Shown here: positions 41,372-50,468 of the stretch, piece after piece | Layout: each line of letters opens with the position of its first letter | How positions within the stretch are numbered: position 1 is the first letter of the stretch | Source of the DNA: Hyphomicrobiales bacterium | Lineage (GTDB): Bacteria; Pseudomonadota; Alphaproteobacteria; Rhizobiales; Rhizobiaceae | Length of the DNA stretch: 64,000 bases | NCBI GenBank assembly: GCA_900466005.1 | Contig: UEGQ01000004.1 | Location: forward strand, 1 to 64,000 | Direction: 5' to 3' | Made by a program: the position numbers and the translations under genes | Notes under the pieces: model-generated | Told to the model about the DNA's origin: nothing | What the model saw: only the letters and a program-made list of their open reading frames with translations | The model's database searches: none

Positions 41372-42412
41372 TCACCGGGGCTTGCGGCAGCTGTCGCGCC
41401 AGATCAGCTCGGTCGCGATGCGCACCTGCTTGCCGTAATTGCGGCCGGAAAGGCGCTCGAGCAGCAGGTCGACGGCGGTCTCGCCGATGTGTTCGCTGTG
41501 GATGCGAACGGTGGTGAGCGGCGGGGTGAGGAACTGGGCGACGGGAATGTCGTTGAAGGAGACGACGGCGATATCGTTCGGAATGGAAAGCCCTGCCTCC
41601 TGGAATGCCCGGTAGGCGCCGATCGCCATGTTGTCGTTCGAGGTCACGATGACGTCCGGCGGTTGCTTCAGCGCCAGCAACTCGTGAGCGAGCCGATAGC
41701 CGGTTTCGAGCCGCAGGCTCTGTCCTGTGGAGCAGTCGGCGAGGGCGAGCAGGTCCGGCTCGAAGGTGCCGTTTCGTCTCTGCCAGTCGATATAGGCCGC
41801 GCAACGTTTTTCGGCGAAGCGCTGCACGCTGTCGTTCAGTCTCTCATGACTGCCGATGAAGCCGATGCGGTTATAGCCGCCGGCCTTAAGGGCGTCGAGG
41901 ATCTTCATCGTCGCGAGTTCCACGTCGGAGAAGACGCTGTCGAGTGCGTCGTCCTTCGGATCGAAGTCGGCAAAGACGAGGTGCCGCGCGTGCTCTCTCA
42001 GCCAGGCAATCTCATGGTCGGAATGCTTGCCGATGACGATGACGCCGGACGCGCCAGAGAGCAATCCGGCCTCGGGCAGGGCATCGGAGTGGAAGACCTT
42101 GACGATCTCCGTCCGGAGATCGCGGCAGCGCGTCTCGATCCCGAGACGCACGCCGATGTAGTAGGGGTCGGCAATTTCGTCGGAAGGCTCGAGGAAGTGC
42201 ACGATGACGAGCTTGGTGAGCAGGCTGGGCGCGGTCTGGGTCGTCGCCTTGTTGCGGTTGCGCGGCGTCTCGTAGTTCAGCGCCTCGGCCGTTTCGATGA
42301 TCGCCTGCCGCTTGGCGGGGGAGATCGACAGGGCAGGGTCGTAATTCAGCACCCGCGACACGGTCGCGGAGGAGACGCCCACGGCCTTGGCGATTTCCTT
42401 GATCGTTACCAT
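41372..42412 (-). CDS. LacI-family repressor of the sugar operon
   Basis: The 346-residue protein has the LacI DNA-binding headpiece at its start (VTIKEIAKAVGVSSATVSRV, LNYDPALSISPAKRQAIIET) and a periplasmic-binding-protein-like ligand domain (residues 65-340) with VIVTSNDNMAIGAYRAFQEA and FNDIPVAQFLTPPLTTVRIH. The bound sugar is probably the product of the GH2 or the imported oligosaccharide. Identical 19-bp sites lie before this gene and before the binding-protein gene, so autorepression together with control of the operon is likely. Confidence 0.92.
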   Translation of the reverse strand: MVTIKEIAKAVGVSSATVSRVLNYDPALSISPAKRQAIIETAEALNYETPRNRNKATTQTAPSLLTKLVIVHFLEPSDEIADPYYIGVRLGIETRCRDLRTEIVKVFHSDALPEAGLLSGASGVIVIGKHSDHEIAWLREHARHLVFADFDPKDDALDSVFSDVELATMKILDALKAGGYNRIGFIGSHERLNDSVQRFAEKRCAAYIDWQRRNGTFEPDLLALADCSTGQSLRLETGYRLAHELLALKQPPDVIVTSNDNMAIGAYRAFQEAGLSIPNDIAVVSFNDIPVAQFLTPPLTTVRIHSEHIGETAVDLLLERLSGRNYGKQVRIATELIWRDSCRKPR

Positions 42413-42473
42413 TCTGTTTTTCAGTTCCTTTCGGGCGTGCGACCCGGCATCGTAACGCAGCCTCCAACATTGT

Positions 42474-42492
42474 TTTAGTAAATATTTATCGC
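42474..42492. promoter_or_regulatory. LacI-type operator before the lacI gene
   Basis: Second copy of TTTAGTAAATATTTATCGC, 62 bases before the LacI start. Exact identity over 19 bases, A/T-rich in a GC-rich region, is very unlikely by chance. Confidence 0.7.
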
Positions 42493-42806
42493 AGAAAATG
42501 CAATGACGGGTTTGCAGAGGTGAGCGGTGACCGTGGGGATACTGCTATAGCCAACGGGCGGATCCCTCTCAAGATGCACGGGAAATGCGTTTTGCACCGT
42601 AAATGGCTCATTGAACCCTCACGCCGGGCAGTTGTTTCGTCTTCTCGGTTGAGCAGCCACATTCTGTCGTTCTCTCGCCCAGCGCGGCGCCGACTGCACG
42701 TCGGATCGGACGATGGCGTGTGCGGTGGGGCGAGCTGAACCACACCCTGCCCGCCACACGCCGGCATCGGGCCTATTGCTCGCCAGTAAGCCCGATCCTG
42801 GCACCG
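42493..42806. other. Intergenic stretch without recognised content
   Basis: This 314-base stretch between the LacI operator and the DsbA-like gene shows no gene with a known motif, no strong hairpin and no repeat. Open frames of 60-90 codons exist on both strands but have no good ribosome-binding site. Confidence 0.4.
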
Positions 42807-43424
42807 TCATCCCGCCTTTGCTGCCCGGGCTTCGGTGATCGCCCCCTTCAGGCCCTTTTCGTCGAGAACGCCGCCGAAGGTCGTGCGTCCGATGACGAAT
42901 GAGGGCGTGCCGACGAAATTGAAGGCGAGCGCCTGGTTGTAGTTACGGTCGAGCAGGCCGGAAATCTTGCTCGTGTGCTTGTTGACCGAGGCGGCGATCT
43001 CCTTCATCGACAGGCCGGCGCCTGTCAGAACCTCTTCGACCTCGTCATTCGTGAGCTTGCCCACCGTCTTCATCAGCGCTTCCATCGCAACTTCGTACTT
43101 GCCGATCTGGGCGGCGCCTAGAACGGCCTGCGCGGCGAAGATCGATGCATCGCCGAAGACCGGCCAATCCTTCATGACCAGACGGACCTTACCGTCTTCC
43201 TTGATCACCTTCTCCACCGTCGGATGGATCTTCTTGCAATACGGGCACTGATAATCGAAGAACTCCACCACGGTGACGTCGCCCTTGGGATTGCCGAGAA
43301 CCGGCGCGTCGGGGTCGAAGAAGACGGTCCTTTCGGTGATTTCCTGGCTGAGGGCGAGGCTGGGTGCCAGCGTCACGAAGGCGCCGGCGCCGGCGGCGGT
43401 GAGCAGGTTTCTGCGGGTGATCAT
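42807..43424 (-). CDS. DsbA-family periplasmic thiol oxidoreductase
   Basis: The 205-residue protein begins with a signal (MITRRNLLTAAGAGAFVTLA, with a twin-arginine-like pair) and has a DsbA/Com1-like thioredoxin fold: EFFDYQCPYCKKIHPTV with C60-P-Y-C63, a helical insertion, and the cis-proline region VGTPSFVIGRTTFGG. C-P-Y-C is the motif of Com1/DsbA-like oxidases. It is one base from the L,D-transpeptidase gene on the same strand, so both are in the DsbD operon. Confidence 0.87.
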   Translation of the reverse strand: MITRRNLLTAAGAGAFVTLAPSLALSQEITERTVFFDPDAPVLGNPKGDVTVVEFFDYQCPYCKKIHPTVEKVIKEDGKVRLVMKDWPVFGDASIFAAQAVLGAAQIGKYEVAMEALMKTVGKLTNDEVEEVLTGAGLSMKEIAASVNKHTSKISGLLDRNYNQALAFNFVGTPSFVIGRTTFGGVLDEKGLKGAITEARAAKAG

Positions 43425-43425
43425 C

Positions 43426-44130
43426 TCATATTTCTCCTTTTCCTGATTCTTCCGGGCCCAGCACCACGACCTTCGAACCTTTCGGCACGCGGCGATGCAG
43501 GTCGATGATGTCGTGGTTCAGCAGGCGGATGCAGCCGGACGAAACCGACTTGCCGATCGACCACGGCTCGTTGGTGCCGTGGATGCGGTAGAGCGTGTCT
43601 CTGCCGTCCTGATAGAGATAGAGCGCGCGGGCACCGAGAGGGTTCTTGATGCCGCCCGGCAGGCCGGCCGCCAAAGGGGCGTAGCGTTCCGGATCTCGCT
43701 TGATCATGCTCTGGGTCGGGACCCAGCCGGGCCACTGCGCCTTGCGCGCAATGTCCGCCTCGCCCCGGAATTCCATGCCGGCCTTAGCGACGCCGACGCC
43801 GTAGCGCATCGCCTTGCCATTCTCCATGACGAGGTAAAGAAAGCGGGCGTAAGGGTCGACGACGATGGTCCCCGGCGGATAGCCTGTCTTGTAGTCCACG
43901 ACCTGGCGGACGTTCTTCGGATCCATCTTCGAGACGTCGATACCGGGCACCGTCTCCTCGCCGTCCTGCATGGGCGCATACATGCCGACGACGCTTTCAG
44001 CCACCTTCGGTGCTTCGATTTTCCGGCGCACCGGGTCTGTCTGCGCGCAGGCGGATATGCCTGCGGTGAGCAGCAAGATGGTCCCGAGCCGCAACCCCCG
44101 TCGGCTGGGGGTGGCATTGGCAGGTGTCAT
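43426..44130 (-). CDS. L,D-transpeptidase lipoprotein (YkuD domain)
   Basis: The 234-residue protein starts with a lipoprotein signal ([14 protein letters not shown], lipobox Cys C28) and carries a YkuD catalytic domain with [20 protein letters not shown], ending in the catalytic C200 and R202, and H184 upstream. Such enzymes make 3-3 peptidoglycan cross-links or attach proteins to peptidoglycan. The catalytic cysteine must be kept reduced in an oxidising periplasm. The neighbouring TlpA-like and DsbD genes could do that. The start at 44130 overlaps the previous gene by four bases. Confidence 0.87.
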   Translation of the reverse strand: MTPANATPSRRGLRLGTILLLTAGISACAQTDPVRRKIEAPKVAESVVGMYAPMQDGEETVPGIDVSKMDPKNVRQVVDYKTGYPPGTIVVDPYARFLYLVMENGKAMRYGVGVAKAGMEFRGEADIARKAQWPGWVPTQSMIKRDPERYAPLAAGLPGGIKNPLGARALYLYQDGRDTLYRIHGTNEPWSIGKSVSSGCIRLLNHDIIDLHRRVPKGSKVVVLGPEESGKGEI

Positions 44131-44942
44131 TGCAGGTTTCCTTCCCGGTCTGTCAGTTGTTCGATCTTCTGGATGAGAACCTCGCGCGAGATCTCGCCGA
44201 GATGGGAGGCCACAACGGTCCCGTCTTCTGCGAGAAAGAGGGTCGCGGGCAGTCCGACCGCGCTGTAATGGCGGCTGAGCATCAGCTGCGGATCGAGAAC
44301 GACCTCGCGGAGCATCAGACCCTGTCTGCGGAGATAGGTGTCCACTTGCGCCGTCTGCTCCCCCTGATTGGCAAAGAGGAAATCGACTTCCGTCGCCGCT
44401 TCGGCAATCTCTGCCATCATCGGCAGTTCGCGACGGCATGGCGGACACCAAGTGGCCCAAAGGTTGAGAACGATCGGCCGGCCTTCGCCGCCGACTGCGA
44501 CCTGATCTCCCGTGAGGTTCGGCAATGTGACGCCCAGGGGTGAAACATCCGTCCGGGAGAACGTCAGGAAGGCGGTCACCCCCGTGATCGTCACTCCCGC
44601 AATGACGCTGGCCGCACCCCAGGCAAAGAGCTGTCGATCCCGGACGAACAGGATGACGATCATGGCCGCAACGGCCGCGGCGCCTCCGGCCCAGGAAAAG
44701 CCGCCCTGCCAGAGAGCGAAGATCCGCCACGGCTCGAAGAAAAAACCGTCGATGTGCTGAACGACGTGTACTGCCCGCGCTCCGGCCACGCCGGCAAAGG
44801 CGGTCCATGTCGACCAGCGGGCGAGTCTGTCGTCCACGCGCCAGGCGAGAAAAGACGTCAAGGCGAGAAAGGCGACCAGACCTGCGATGGCGGCGAGACG
44901 TTCGGCATCGAAGGCGAGCGGACCGATGGCGACGGCATTCAT
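44127..44942 (-). CDS. TlpA-like thioredoxin with an Lgt-like membrane domain
   Basis: The 271-residue protein has two halves. Residues 1-125 form a membrane domain with four hydrophobic helices; the segment [20 protein letters not shown], then QGGFSWAGG resembles a core part of prolipoprotein diacylglyceryl transferase. Residues 140-271 are a thioredoxin fold with C166-P-P-C169 in [14 protein letters not shown]. Fusions of this kind are described as TlpA/DsbE-like reductases. The gene overlaps dsbD and the L,D-transpeptidase gene by four bases each. Confidence 0.82.
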   Translation of the reverse strand: MNAVAIGPLAFDAERLAAIAGLVAFLALTSFLAWRVDDRLARWSTWTAFAGVAGARAVHVVQHIDGFFFEPWRIFALWQGGFSWAGGAAAVAAMIVILFVRDRQLFAWGAASVIAGVTITGVTAFLTFSRTDVSPLGVTLPNLTGDQVAVGGEGRPIVLNLWATWCPPCRRELPMMAEIAEAATEVDFLFANQGEQTAQVDTYLRRQGLMLREVVLDPQLMLSRHYSAVGLPATLFLAEDGTVVASHLGEISREVLIQKIEQLTDREGNLQ

Positions 44943-46795
44943 GGCGCGCGTTCCCTGACCGCCGCCGCCGAGGCGACGACCGCCTCTGAGGAAATCTCGC
45001 CGACGAGACGCGTCGAGGGCATTTCACGGCGGTCTTTCGAAAGGAACAGCATTGTCGGCGGGCCGACGATCTGCAGCTCGTTCATCAGGGATCGCTTCTC
45101 GTCCGTGAGGTCCGTCAGATCGACGGAGACGAGACGGACATTTCGCAGGGCGCTCGCAACCGCGGGCGCCGGAAGGACGGACCGCTCGATCGCCCTGCAG
45201 GTGACGCACCAGCCGGCCGTGAAGTAGACGAGCGTTGGCTTTGCCGCAGCACCGGTATCCCGCGCGAGGAGCGATGACAGTTCGGTGGTAGAGCCGACCT
45301 TCTGAAAGGAAGCCTTGCTGATCTCTTTCGGTTCGGACAGGGCTTCAGCCGGTCTTGTCGTGAAGGCTGCCAACGGCCTCAGAGGATCCGTCGAGCCTGA
45401 AGCGGCACCAACAGCAAGCAGGAGGCCATAGAGCCCGGCAAGAACGCCTGCGGACTTGGCAAGTCGCGGACCGCTTCCGGCATCCGGCGCCAGTTGATCG
45501 AAGGTTCCGATGAAGACCGCGAAGGTGATGAGCAGCACCGACCACAGTGCCAGTCCAATGCCGGGGGACAGCAGGCGATCGATGAACCAGAGGGCAGTTC
45601 CAAGAAGGATGAATCCGAAGGCGTGGCGAATTCGCTCCATCCATCGCCCGGCGCGCGGCAAAAGGCCCGGGCCGAACGTCCCCATGAGGATCAGCGGGAC
45701 TCCCTTGCCGATCCCAAGTGCAAAGAGAGCGGCGGCACCGAGTGCCACGTCGCCGGTTTGGGCAATATAGAGGAGGGCGCCGGCGAGCGGTGCGGTCACG
45801 CACGGCCCGATGACGAGAGCGGAGGAGAATCCGAGGACCGCTGACGATACGAGGGGACTCCTGCCCGTGCGCCGTTGTCCAAACGCACGTCTTACGGATG
45901 CCGGAAGCTGAAGTTCGAACAGCCCGAAGCACGACAATGCGAGCGCCACGAAGATGGCGGCCAGCAGAATGGCTGCGCTCGTCGATTGGAGCGCGGCCTG
46001 AAAGTTCCGACCGGACCATGCCGCGGCGACCCCGAAGAGGCTGAAGGCCGCGGCGAGCGCGAGGACGTAGCTCAACGACAGTGCAAAACTGCGGCCAGCC
46101 GAGAGCCTCTCACCCTCGCGCGCGAGCGTGGCGGCGAGGATCGGGTACAGGGGAAAGACGCACGGGGTGAACGCCAGGAGGACCCCGAATCCGAGGAACC
46201 CGGCAAGAACCAGAAGAATCCCGCCCCGGCCGAGAAGGGCGCCGACCATGCCACCCGCCGGAGCCTCGGCCACGCGAATACCCGCCCCGGTGGGCGGGGA
46301 TAGCGGAACATCGGGTTTCGGTTGAAAAACGGCCTTCGTTTGCGGTACCGAGCTTGCCAGTTCTCGATCCGGATCGTTGGTCGAGGCTGAAACCGGAAGG
46401 GCCGCCGGGTCGAGCTCGACGGAGGTCGGAGGATAGCAGAGACCTCCGTCCTGACAGCCCTGATACGTCACCTTCAACATGCTGGCGGGAGGCCCGACGA
46501 CCGTTGCAGTCGCCTTGCCGTAATAGACCTCGGTGCTTCCGAAGCCCGGATCATCCTTGATAACGCCCGATGGCGTTTCCACCTGAGGTGACACGCCGTC
46601 GGCTGTGACCGTCAGGTATTCACGGTAGAGATAGTAGCCGTCCTCGATTTGCCAGTTGAGCACGACGTTGCCACGATCGCGATGTGCGCTGAACTGGAAG
46701 GCCCGGTCCATGGGCAAGGGTGCCCCGACCGGACTTGCGAGCGCCGCGGTGACGAATGCGATGACAAGACATGAAACCGACAGAAGAACGCGCAA
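44939..46795 (-). CDS. dsbD: DsbD, thiol:disulfide interchange protein
   Basis: The 618-residue protein has the three DsbD parts: a periplasmic N-terminal domain (residues 25-140) with [13 protein letters not shown], a membrane domain of about eight helices with the two cysteines in [10 protein letters not shown] and [11 protein letters not shown], and a C-terminal thioredoxin domain with [13 protein letters not shown]. It carries electrons from cytoplasmic thioredoxin to periplasmic proteins. I placed the start at a TTG at 46795, seven bases after GGAG; no ATG in a suitable position precedes the signal peptide ([20 protein letters not shown]). The PmrA-type box is 47 bases upstream. Confidence 0.9.
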   Translation of the reverse strand: MRVLLSVSCLVIAFVTAALASPVGAPLPMDRAFQFSAHRDRGNVVLNWQIEDGYYLYREYLTVTADGVSPQVETPSGVIKDDPGFGSTEVYYGKATATVVGPPASMLKVTYQGCQDGGLCYPPTSVELDPAALPVSASTNDPDRELASSVPQTKAVFQPKPDVPLSPPTGAGIRVAEAPAGGMVGALLGRGGILLVLAGFLGFGVLLAFTPCVFPLYPILAATLAREGERLSAGRSFALSLSYVLALAAAFSLFGVAAAWSGRNFQAALQSTSAAILLAAIFVALALSCFGLFELQLPASVRRAFGQRRTGRSPLVSSAVLGFSSALVIGPCVTAPLAGALLYIAQTGDVALGAAALFALGIGKGVPLILMGTFGPGLLPRAGRWMERIRHAFGFILLGTALWFIDRLLSPGIGLALWSVLLITFAVFIGTFDQLAPDAGSGPRLAKSAGVLAGLYGLLLAVGAASGSTDPLRPLAAFTTRPAEALSEPKEISKASFQKVGSTTELSSLLARDTGAAAKPTLVYFTAGWCVTCRAIERSVLPAPAVASALRNVRLVSVDLTDLTDEKRSLMNELQIVGPPTMLFLSKDRREMPSTRLVGEISSEAVVASAAAVRERAP

Positions 46796-46840
46796 ACTCT
46801 CTCTCCGTTGCTGATGTGCGGAGGCGGTCTCCCCCGCCAA

Positions 46841-46859
46841 CCTTAAGGCAGCCTTAAGG
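46841..46859. promoter_or_regulatory. PmrA-type box between dsbD and the response regulator
   Basis: CCTTAAGG at 46841-46848 and again at 46852-46859, 11 bp apart, contain CTTAAG-N5-CTTAAG, the published consensus of the PmrA box in enterobacteria. It lies in the 105-base region between the divergent dsbD and response-regulator starts. Confidence 0.72.
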
Positions 46860-46900
46860 TGGAAGGTGCACGGACGCCGGAGAACGAGAACGAGGATCGA

Positions 46901-47563
46901 ATGCGTCTGCTGGTCGTTGAAGATGACGAAATCCTGCTGGATGGGCTCAAGGTGGGCCTGCAACTGTGCGGATTCACGGTCGATGCCGTGACCACGGCTG
47001 CCGACGCCGAGGCCGCCGTCGCCGCCGACACGTTTGATGCGGTGATCCTTGACCTGATGCTTCCGGACGGTTCGGGGCTGGATGTCCTTTCGACGATGCG
47101 TAACGCGAAGGATCGCACGCCCGTCCTTCTCCTGACTGCAAAGGACGAGGTGAGGGATCGGATCGAAGGACTGGACGCGGGCGCCGACGACTATCTCGGC
47201 AAGCCGTTCGATCTCGACGAGGTGGCCGCACGACTGCGGGCCATCGTTCGTCGCGGCCAGGGGAGAGCGGAAAGCACTCTTAACTGGAACGGCTTGGCGC
47301 TCGATCCGGCACGAATGATCGCCACCAGGGACGGCTCGAGCATCTCGCTCTCCCGTCGGGAGTTCGTCATCCTTCAGGCGCTCATGGAGGCGCCCGGTGT
47401 GATCCAGTCGAAGTCCCTGCTGGAGCAGAAACTCTATGGCTGGCAGGAAGACGTGGAGAGCAACACGATCGAGGTTCACGTGCACAAGCTGCGGTCCAAA
47501 CTGGGCGCGGGCTTCATAGAGACCGTCCGAGGTGCCGGGTATCGCCTGAGGGCGATCCGATGA
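46901..47563 (+). CDS. PmrA/QseB-like response regulator
   Basis: The 220-residue protein has a receiver domain with acidic pair E7-D8/D9, phosphoacceptor D51 (ILDLMLPDGSG) and the KPF lysine, then a winged helix with YGWQEDVESNTIEVHVHKLR and FIETVRGAGYRL. The DDGLxxGL...HVHKLRSKLG pattern is that of the PmrA/QseB/BasR group. I chose the ATG at 46901; a longer start at 46859 would reach into the PmrA box. The stop overlaps the kinase gene by four bases. Confidence 0.9.
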   Translation: MRLLVVEDDEILLDGLKVGLQLCGFTVDAVTTAADAEAAVAADTFDAVILDLMLPDGSGLDVLSTMRNAKDRTPVLLLTAKDEVRDRIEGLDAGADDYLGKPFDLDEVAARLRAIVRRGQGRAESTLNWNGLALDPARMIATRDGSSISLSRREFVILQALMEAPGVIQSKSLLEQKLYGWQEDVESNTIEVHVHKLRSKLGAGFIETVRGAGYRLRAIR

Positions 47564-48984
47564 ACTCGATGCGGATCCGGCTTTTCTCCATATTGCTTGC
47601 GACTACCAGTGCCGTCTGGCTCTTTGCCGCGGCCTGGATCTATGCCAGCACCCAGGCCGAGGTCGAGCGGGTGCTCGACGCTCGGCTGATGGAGGCGGCC
47701 CGGATGGTGAGTTCGCTCATCTCCGACTACAGGGTCGATGCGGCCGCGGCGGCGGGCGCCGCCACGGGAGAGCCGCTTCCGGCTCCCTTCGAAAAAGCGG
47801 GGAGCAGTTACAGCCGCCAACTGTCCTGCCAGATCTGGTCGCTCGAGGGCAGTCTCGTCAGCCGGTCCGAAAGTGCCCCCGAGAGCTCTTTGGCCGACCA
47901 CACCAGCGGCTTCAAGCAGACCGAGATCGACGGCCAGCGATGGCGCGTATACGCGGTGGTGAACCCGGCACTTGGCGTCCGGGTGCTTGTCGGTGACAGT
48001 CTGGAGATCCGCGAGCGCCTGATTGGCGACGTCATCAAGGGTCTCCTCTTGCCGGGAGTTGTCATTCTGCCCGTTCTCGCCTTGCTGATATGGCTGAGCG
48101 TCGGTCGCGGTCTGGCGCCGCTCACGCGCATCGCCACAGGCCTGTCCGGGCGATCGGCGACCGAACTGCATCCGATCGACGACAAGGCTGCCCCGAGCGA
48201 GATCCGGCCCTTCCTCCGTTCCCTCAACAGTCTGTTCGGGCGGGTTGCGGAGGCGCGCGAGCGAGAGCGGAGCTTCACGGCCTATGCCGCACATGAGCTG
48301 AAGACGCCGCTTGCCGGGTTGAAGACACAGGCGCAGGTCGCCCTGCGGACAGACGATCCGAAAGTCCAGCGCGATGCCCTTTCCAGGATATCGACGAGTG
48401 TCGATCGCACGAGCCGAATGGTCCGCCAGCTCATCGATCTCGCCGCGGTCGACTCCGCGGTGACGGCGCCTGAGGACGAAACTGTCGATCTCCATTCACT
48501 GTCCAGCGAGATTGCGTCGGAGCTGGAGCCTCTCCTGACCGCAAGCGAGGCTCATGTCGCCCTCGCATGCGGCGAGCAGGATCGCGTGGCAGCCACGGTG
48601 AAAGCGGATCGCACGTTGGTCCGGCTGGCGCTTCGCAACGTTCTGGAGAATGCAATCCAGCATTCACCACGCGGGGGTGAGGTCAGTTGCAGGATTGTCG
48701 GCAGCGAAGGCGATGTCGTGGTCGAAATCACGGACCAGGGCGGCGGGATCTCCGCCTCGGAGGAGACACGTGTGACGGAGCGCTTCTTCAGGGGATCGCA
48801 TGCCACCGGCCATGGAAGCGGTCTCGGGCTGTCGATTGTTCAGATGGCACTTGACCGATTGGGCGGCAGCCTGGCGTTCGAGAAGACCGCCGAGGGTTTC
48901 GTCGTCAGGATGCGCCTCCCGCGTGATCGGCAGGCGTCCGCTCCTGGACCCGGTCGGCGGGGACCTGCCGGCGAGAATGTCTAG
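47560..48984 (+). CDS. PmrB/QseC-like sensor histidine kinase
   Basis: The 474-residue kinase has an N-terminal membrane helix (residues 9-28), a periplasmic domain of about 120 residues, a second helix near 160-185, the phosphoacceptor H245 (AAHELKTPLAGLKTQ), N box (NVLENAIQHS), G1 (EITDQGGGIS) and G2 (GHGSGLGLSIV). The 2CSK-N-type periplasmic region is usual for the QseC/TctE group. The pair probably controls the dsbD-LDT operon transcribed from the other side of the PmrA box. Confidence 0.9.
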   Translation: MNSMRIRLFSILLATTSAVWLFAAAWIYASTQAEVERVLDARLMEAARMVSSLISDYRVDAAAAAGAATGEPLPAPFEKAGSSYSRQLSCQIWSLEGSLVSRSESAPESSLADHTSGFKQTEIDGQRWRVYAVVNPALGVRVLVGDSLEIRERLIGDVIKGLLLPGVVILPVLALLIWLSVGRGLAPLTRIATGLSGRSATELHPIDDKAAPSEIRPFLRSLNSLFGRVAEARERERSFTAYAAHELKTPLAGLKTQAQVALRTDDPKVQRDALSRISTSVDRTSRMVRQLIDLAAVDSAVTAPEDETVDLHSLSSEIASELEPLLTASEAHVALACGEQDRVAATVKADRTLVRLALRNVLENAIQHSPRGGEVSCRIVGSEGDVVVEITDQGGGISASEETRVTERFFRGSHATGHGSGLGLSIVQMALDRLGGSLAFEKTAEGFVVRMRLPRDRQASAPGPGRRGPAGENV

Positions 48985-49068
48985 TTGTCCCGCCGCGCGC
49001 GGACGCATCGTGGCGGGTGTCGAAGATGTGACGGGCCCGGACGAGCCGGGCACCACCACACCATCTCG

Positions 49069-50445
49069 TCAGCGGCCGAGCACACTGCCGATCGCGTCCG
49101 CCGTCGCCTTCACGACGGTATCGGCCTCCTCGCGTGTCAGGCAGAGCGGCGGGGCAAAGCCGAGAATGTCGCCTTCCGGCATGGCGCGGCCGATGACGCC
49201 GCGCTCGAGGAGAGCCGCCGCCACTTGCGGGCCGACTTTCGCTGCCGGATCGAAGAACTTGCGGTCGTCGCGGTCCTCGACGAATTCGACGGCAGCCATC
49301 AGGCCGTCACCGCGGACCTCCCCGACGTTGCGGTGGTCGCCGACGGCCTTCTGCAATTCGGCACGGAAATAGGCGCCGGTCGAACCGGCATTCTCCACAA
49401 GGTCGAGCTCGTCGATGAGTTCGAGATTGGCAACGGCGGCCGCGGCGCAGATCGGATGCGCCGAATAGGTCCAGCCGTGGCCGATCGGCCCCAGCTCGTC
49501 CGAGCCCTTCACCAGCACCTGCCAGACCTTGTCCGACACGATCGTGCCGGAGAGCGGTGCGTAGGCCGAGGTCAGGCCCTTGGCGATCGTGATGAGATCG
49601 GGCGTGATGCCGTAATGGTCCGAGCCGAACATGGTGCCGAGGCGACCGAAGCCGGTAACGACCTCGTCGGCGACCAGCAGGATGTCGTATTTGCGAAGGA
49701 CCGCCTGGATTTTCTGCCAGTAGCCCTTCGGTGGCGGCACGATGCCTCCGGTGCCGAGGATCGGCTCGCCGATGAAGGCGGCGATCGTGTCGGGACCTTC
49801 CGCAAGGATCATCTCTTCCAGTCTGTCGGCGCAGTATTGCGCAAACTGCTCCTCGCTCATCGAACGATCAGGGCGGCGGAAGTAATAGGGTGCCTCCGTG
49901 TGCAGGATCGGCGCACGCGGCAGGTCGAAGGCGTTGTGGAAGAGCCGGAGCCCCGTCAGCGAACCGGTCATCACACCTGAACCGTGATAGCCGCGCCAGC
50001 GCGAGATGATCTTCTTCTTCTCGGGGCGGCCGAGAATATTGTTGTAGTACCAGATCAGCTTGATGTTGGTTTCGTTGGCGTCTGAACCGGAAAGCCCGAA
50101 ATAGACCCGGCTCATGCCCTGCGGCGCCCGGTCGATGATCATCTTGGCAAGGCGGATCGATGCCTCCGTGCCGTGTCCGACATAGGCGTGATAGTAGGCG
50201 AGGTTCTTCGCCTGCTCGGCGATCGCGTCGGTGATCTTTTCGCGTCCGTAGCCGACATTGACGCAGTAGAGGCCGGCAAAGGCATCGAGGCTGCGCTTTC
50301 CGTCTGTGTCGGTGATGTAGACGCCCTCTCCGCCGCCGATGACGCGGGTCGGGGTCTCTCCCCGCGCATGCATGCCCATGTGGGTAGAGGGGTGGAAAAA
50401 GTGATCGCGGTCCCAGGCGGTGAGTTCGTTGCTTCTGGTGAGCAT
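49069..50445 (-). CDS. doeD: Class III aminotransferase of ectoine catabolism
   Basis: The 458-residue enzyme has the omega-aminotransferase layout: GLYCVNVGYGREKITDAIAE, GLSGSDANETNIKL, IFISRWRGYHGSG-like segment (KKIISRWRGYHGSG), VADEVVTGFGRLG and TIAKGLTSAYAPLSG, with the PLP lysine at K289. In the ectoine pathway it would convert L-2,4-diaminobutyrate into aspartate semialdehyde. It is 23 bases after the dehydrogenase gene, so the two should be co-transcribed. The start at 50445 is preceded by AAAGGAAAG. Confidence 0.85.
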   Translation of the reverse strand: MLTRSNELTAWDRDHFFHPSTHMGMHARGETPTRVIGGGEGVYITDTDGKRSLDAFAGLYCVNVGYGREKITDAIAEQAKNLAYYHAYVGHGTEASIRLAKMIIDRAPQGMSRVYFGLSGSDANETNIKLIWYYNNILGRPEKKKIISRWRGYHGSGVMTGSLTGLRLFHNAFDLPRAPILHTEAPYYFRRPDRSMSEEQFAQYCADRLEEMILAEGPDTIAAFIGEPILGTGGIVPPPKGYWQKIQAVLRKYDILLVADEVVTGFGRLGTMFGSDHYGITPDLITIAKGLTSAYAPLSGTIVSDKVWQVLVKGSDELGPIGHGWTYSAHPICAAAAVANLELIDELDLVENAGSTGAYFRAELQKAVGDHRNVGEVRGDGLMAAVEFVEDRDDRKFFDPAAKVGPQVAAALLERGVIGRAMPEGDILGFAPPLCLTREEADTVVKATADAIGSVLGR

Positions 50446-50468
50446 GGTCTTTCCTTTCGTGGTCCGGT

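Noticed and set aside
44131-45027. Long extension of the L,D-transpeptidase frame
   Set aside because: The upstream part is out of frame with the TlpA-like and DsbD genes and Arg-rich; the ATG at 44130 precedes a lipoprotein signal.
46796-47485. N-terminal extension of DsbD into the divergent regulator gene
   Set aside because: The frame remains open but would overlap a complete response-regulator gene and bury the signal peptide.
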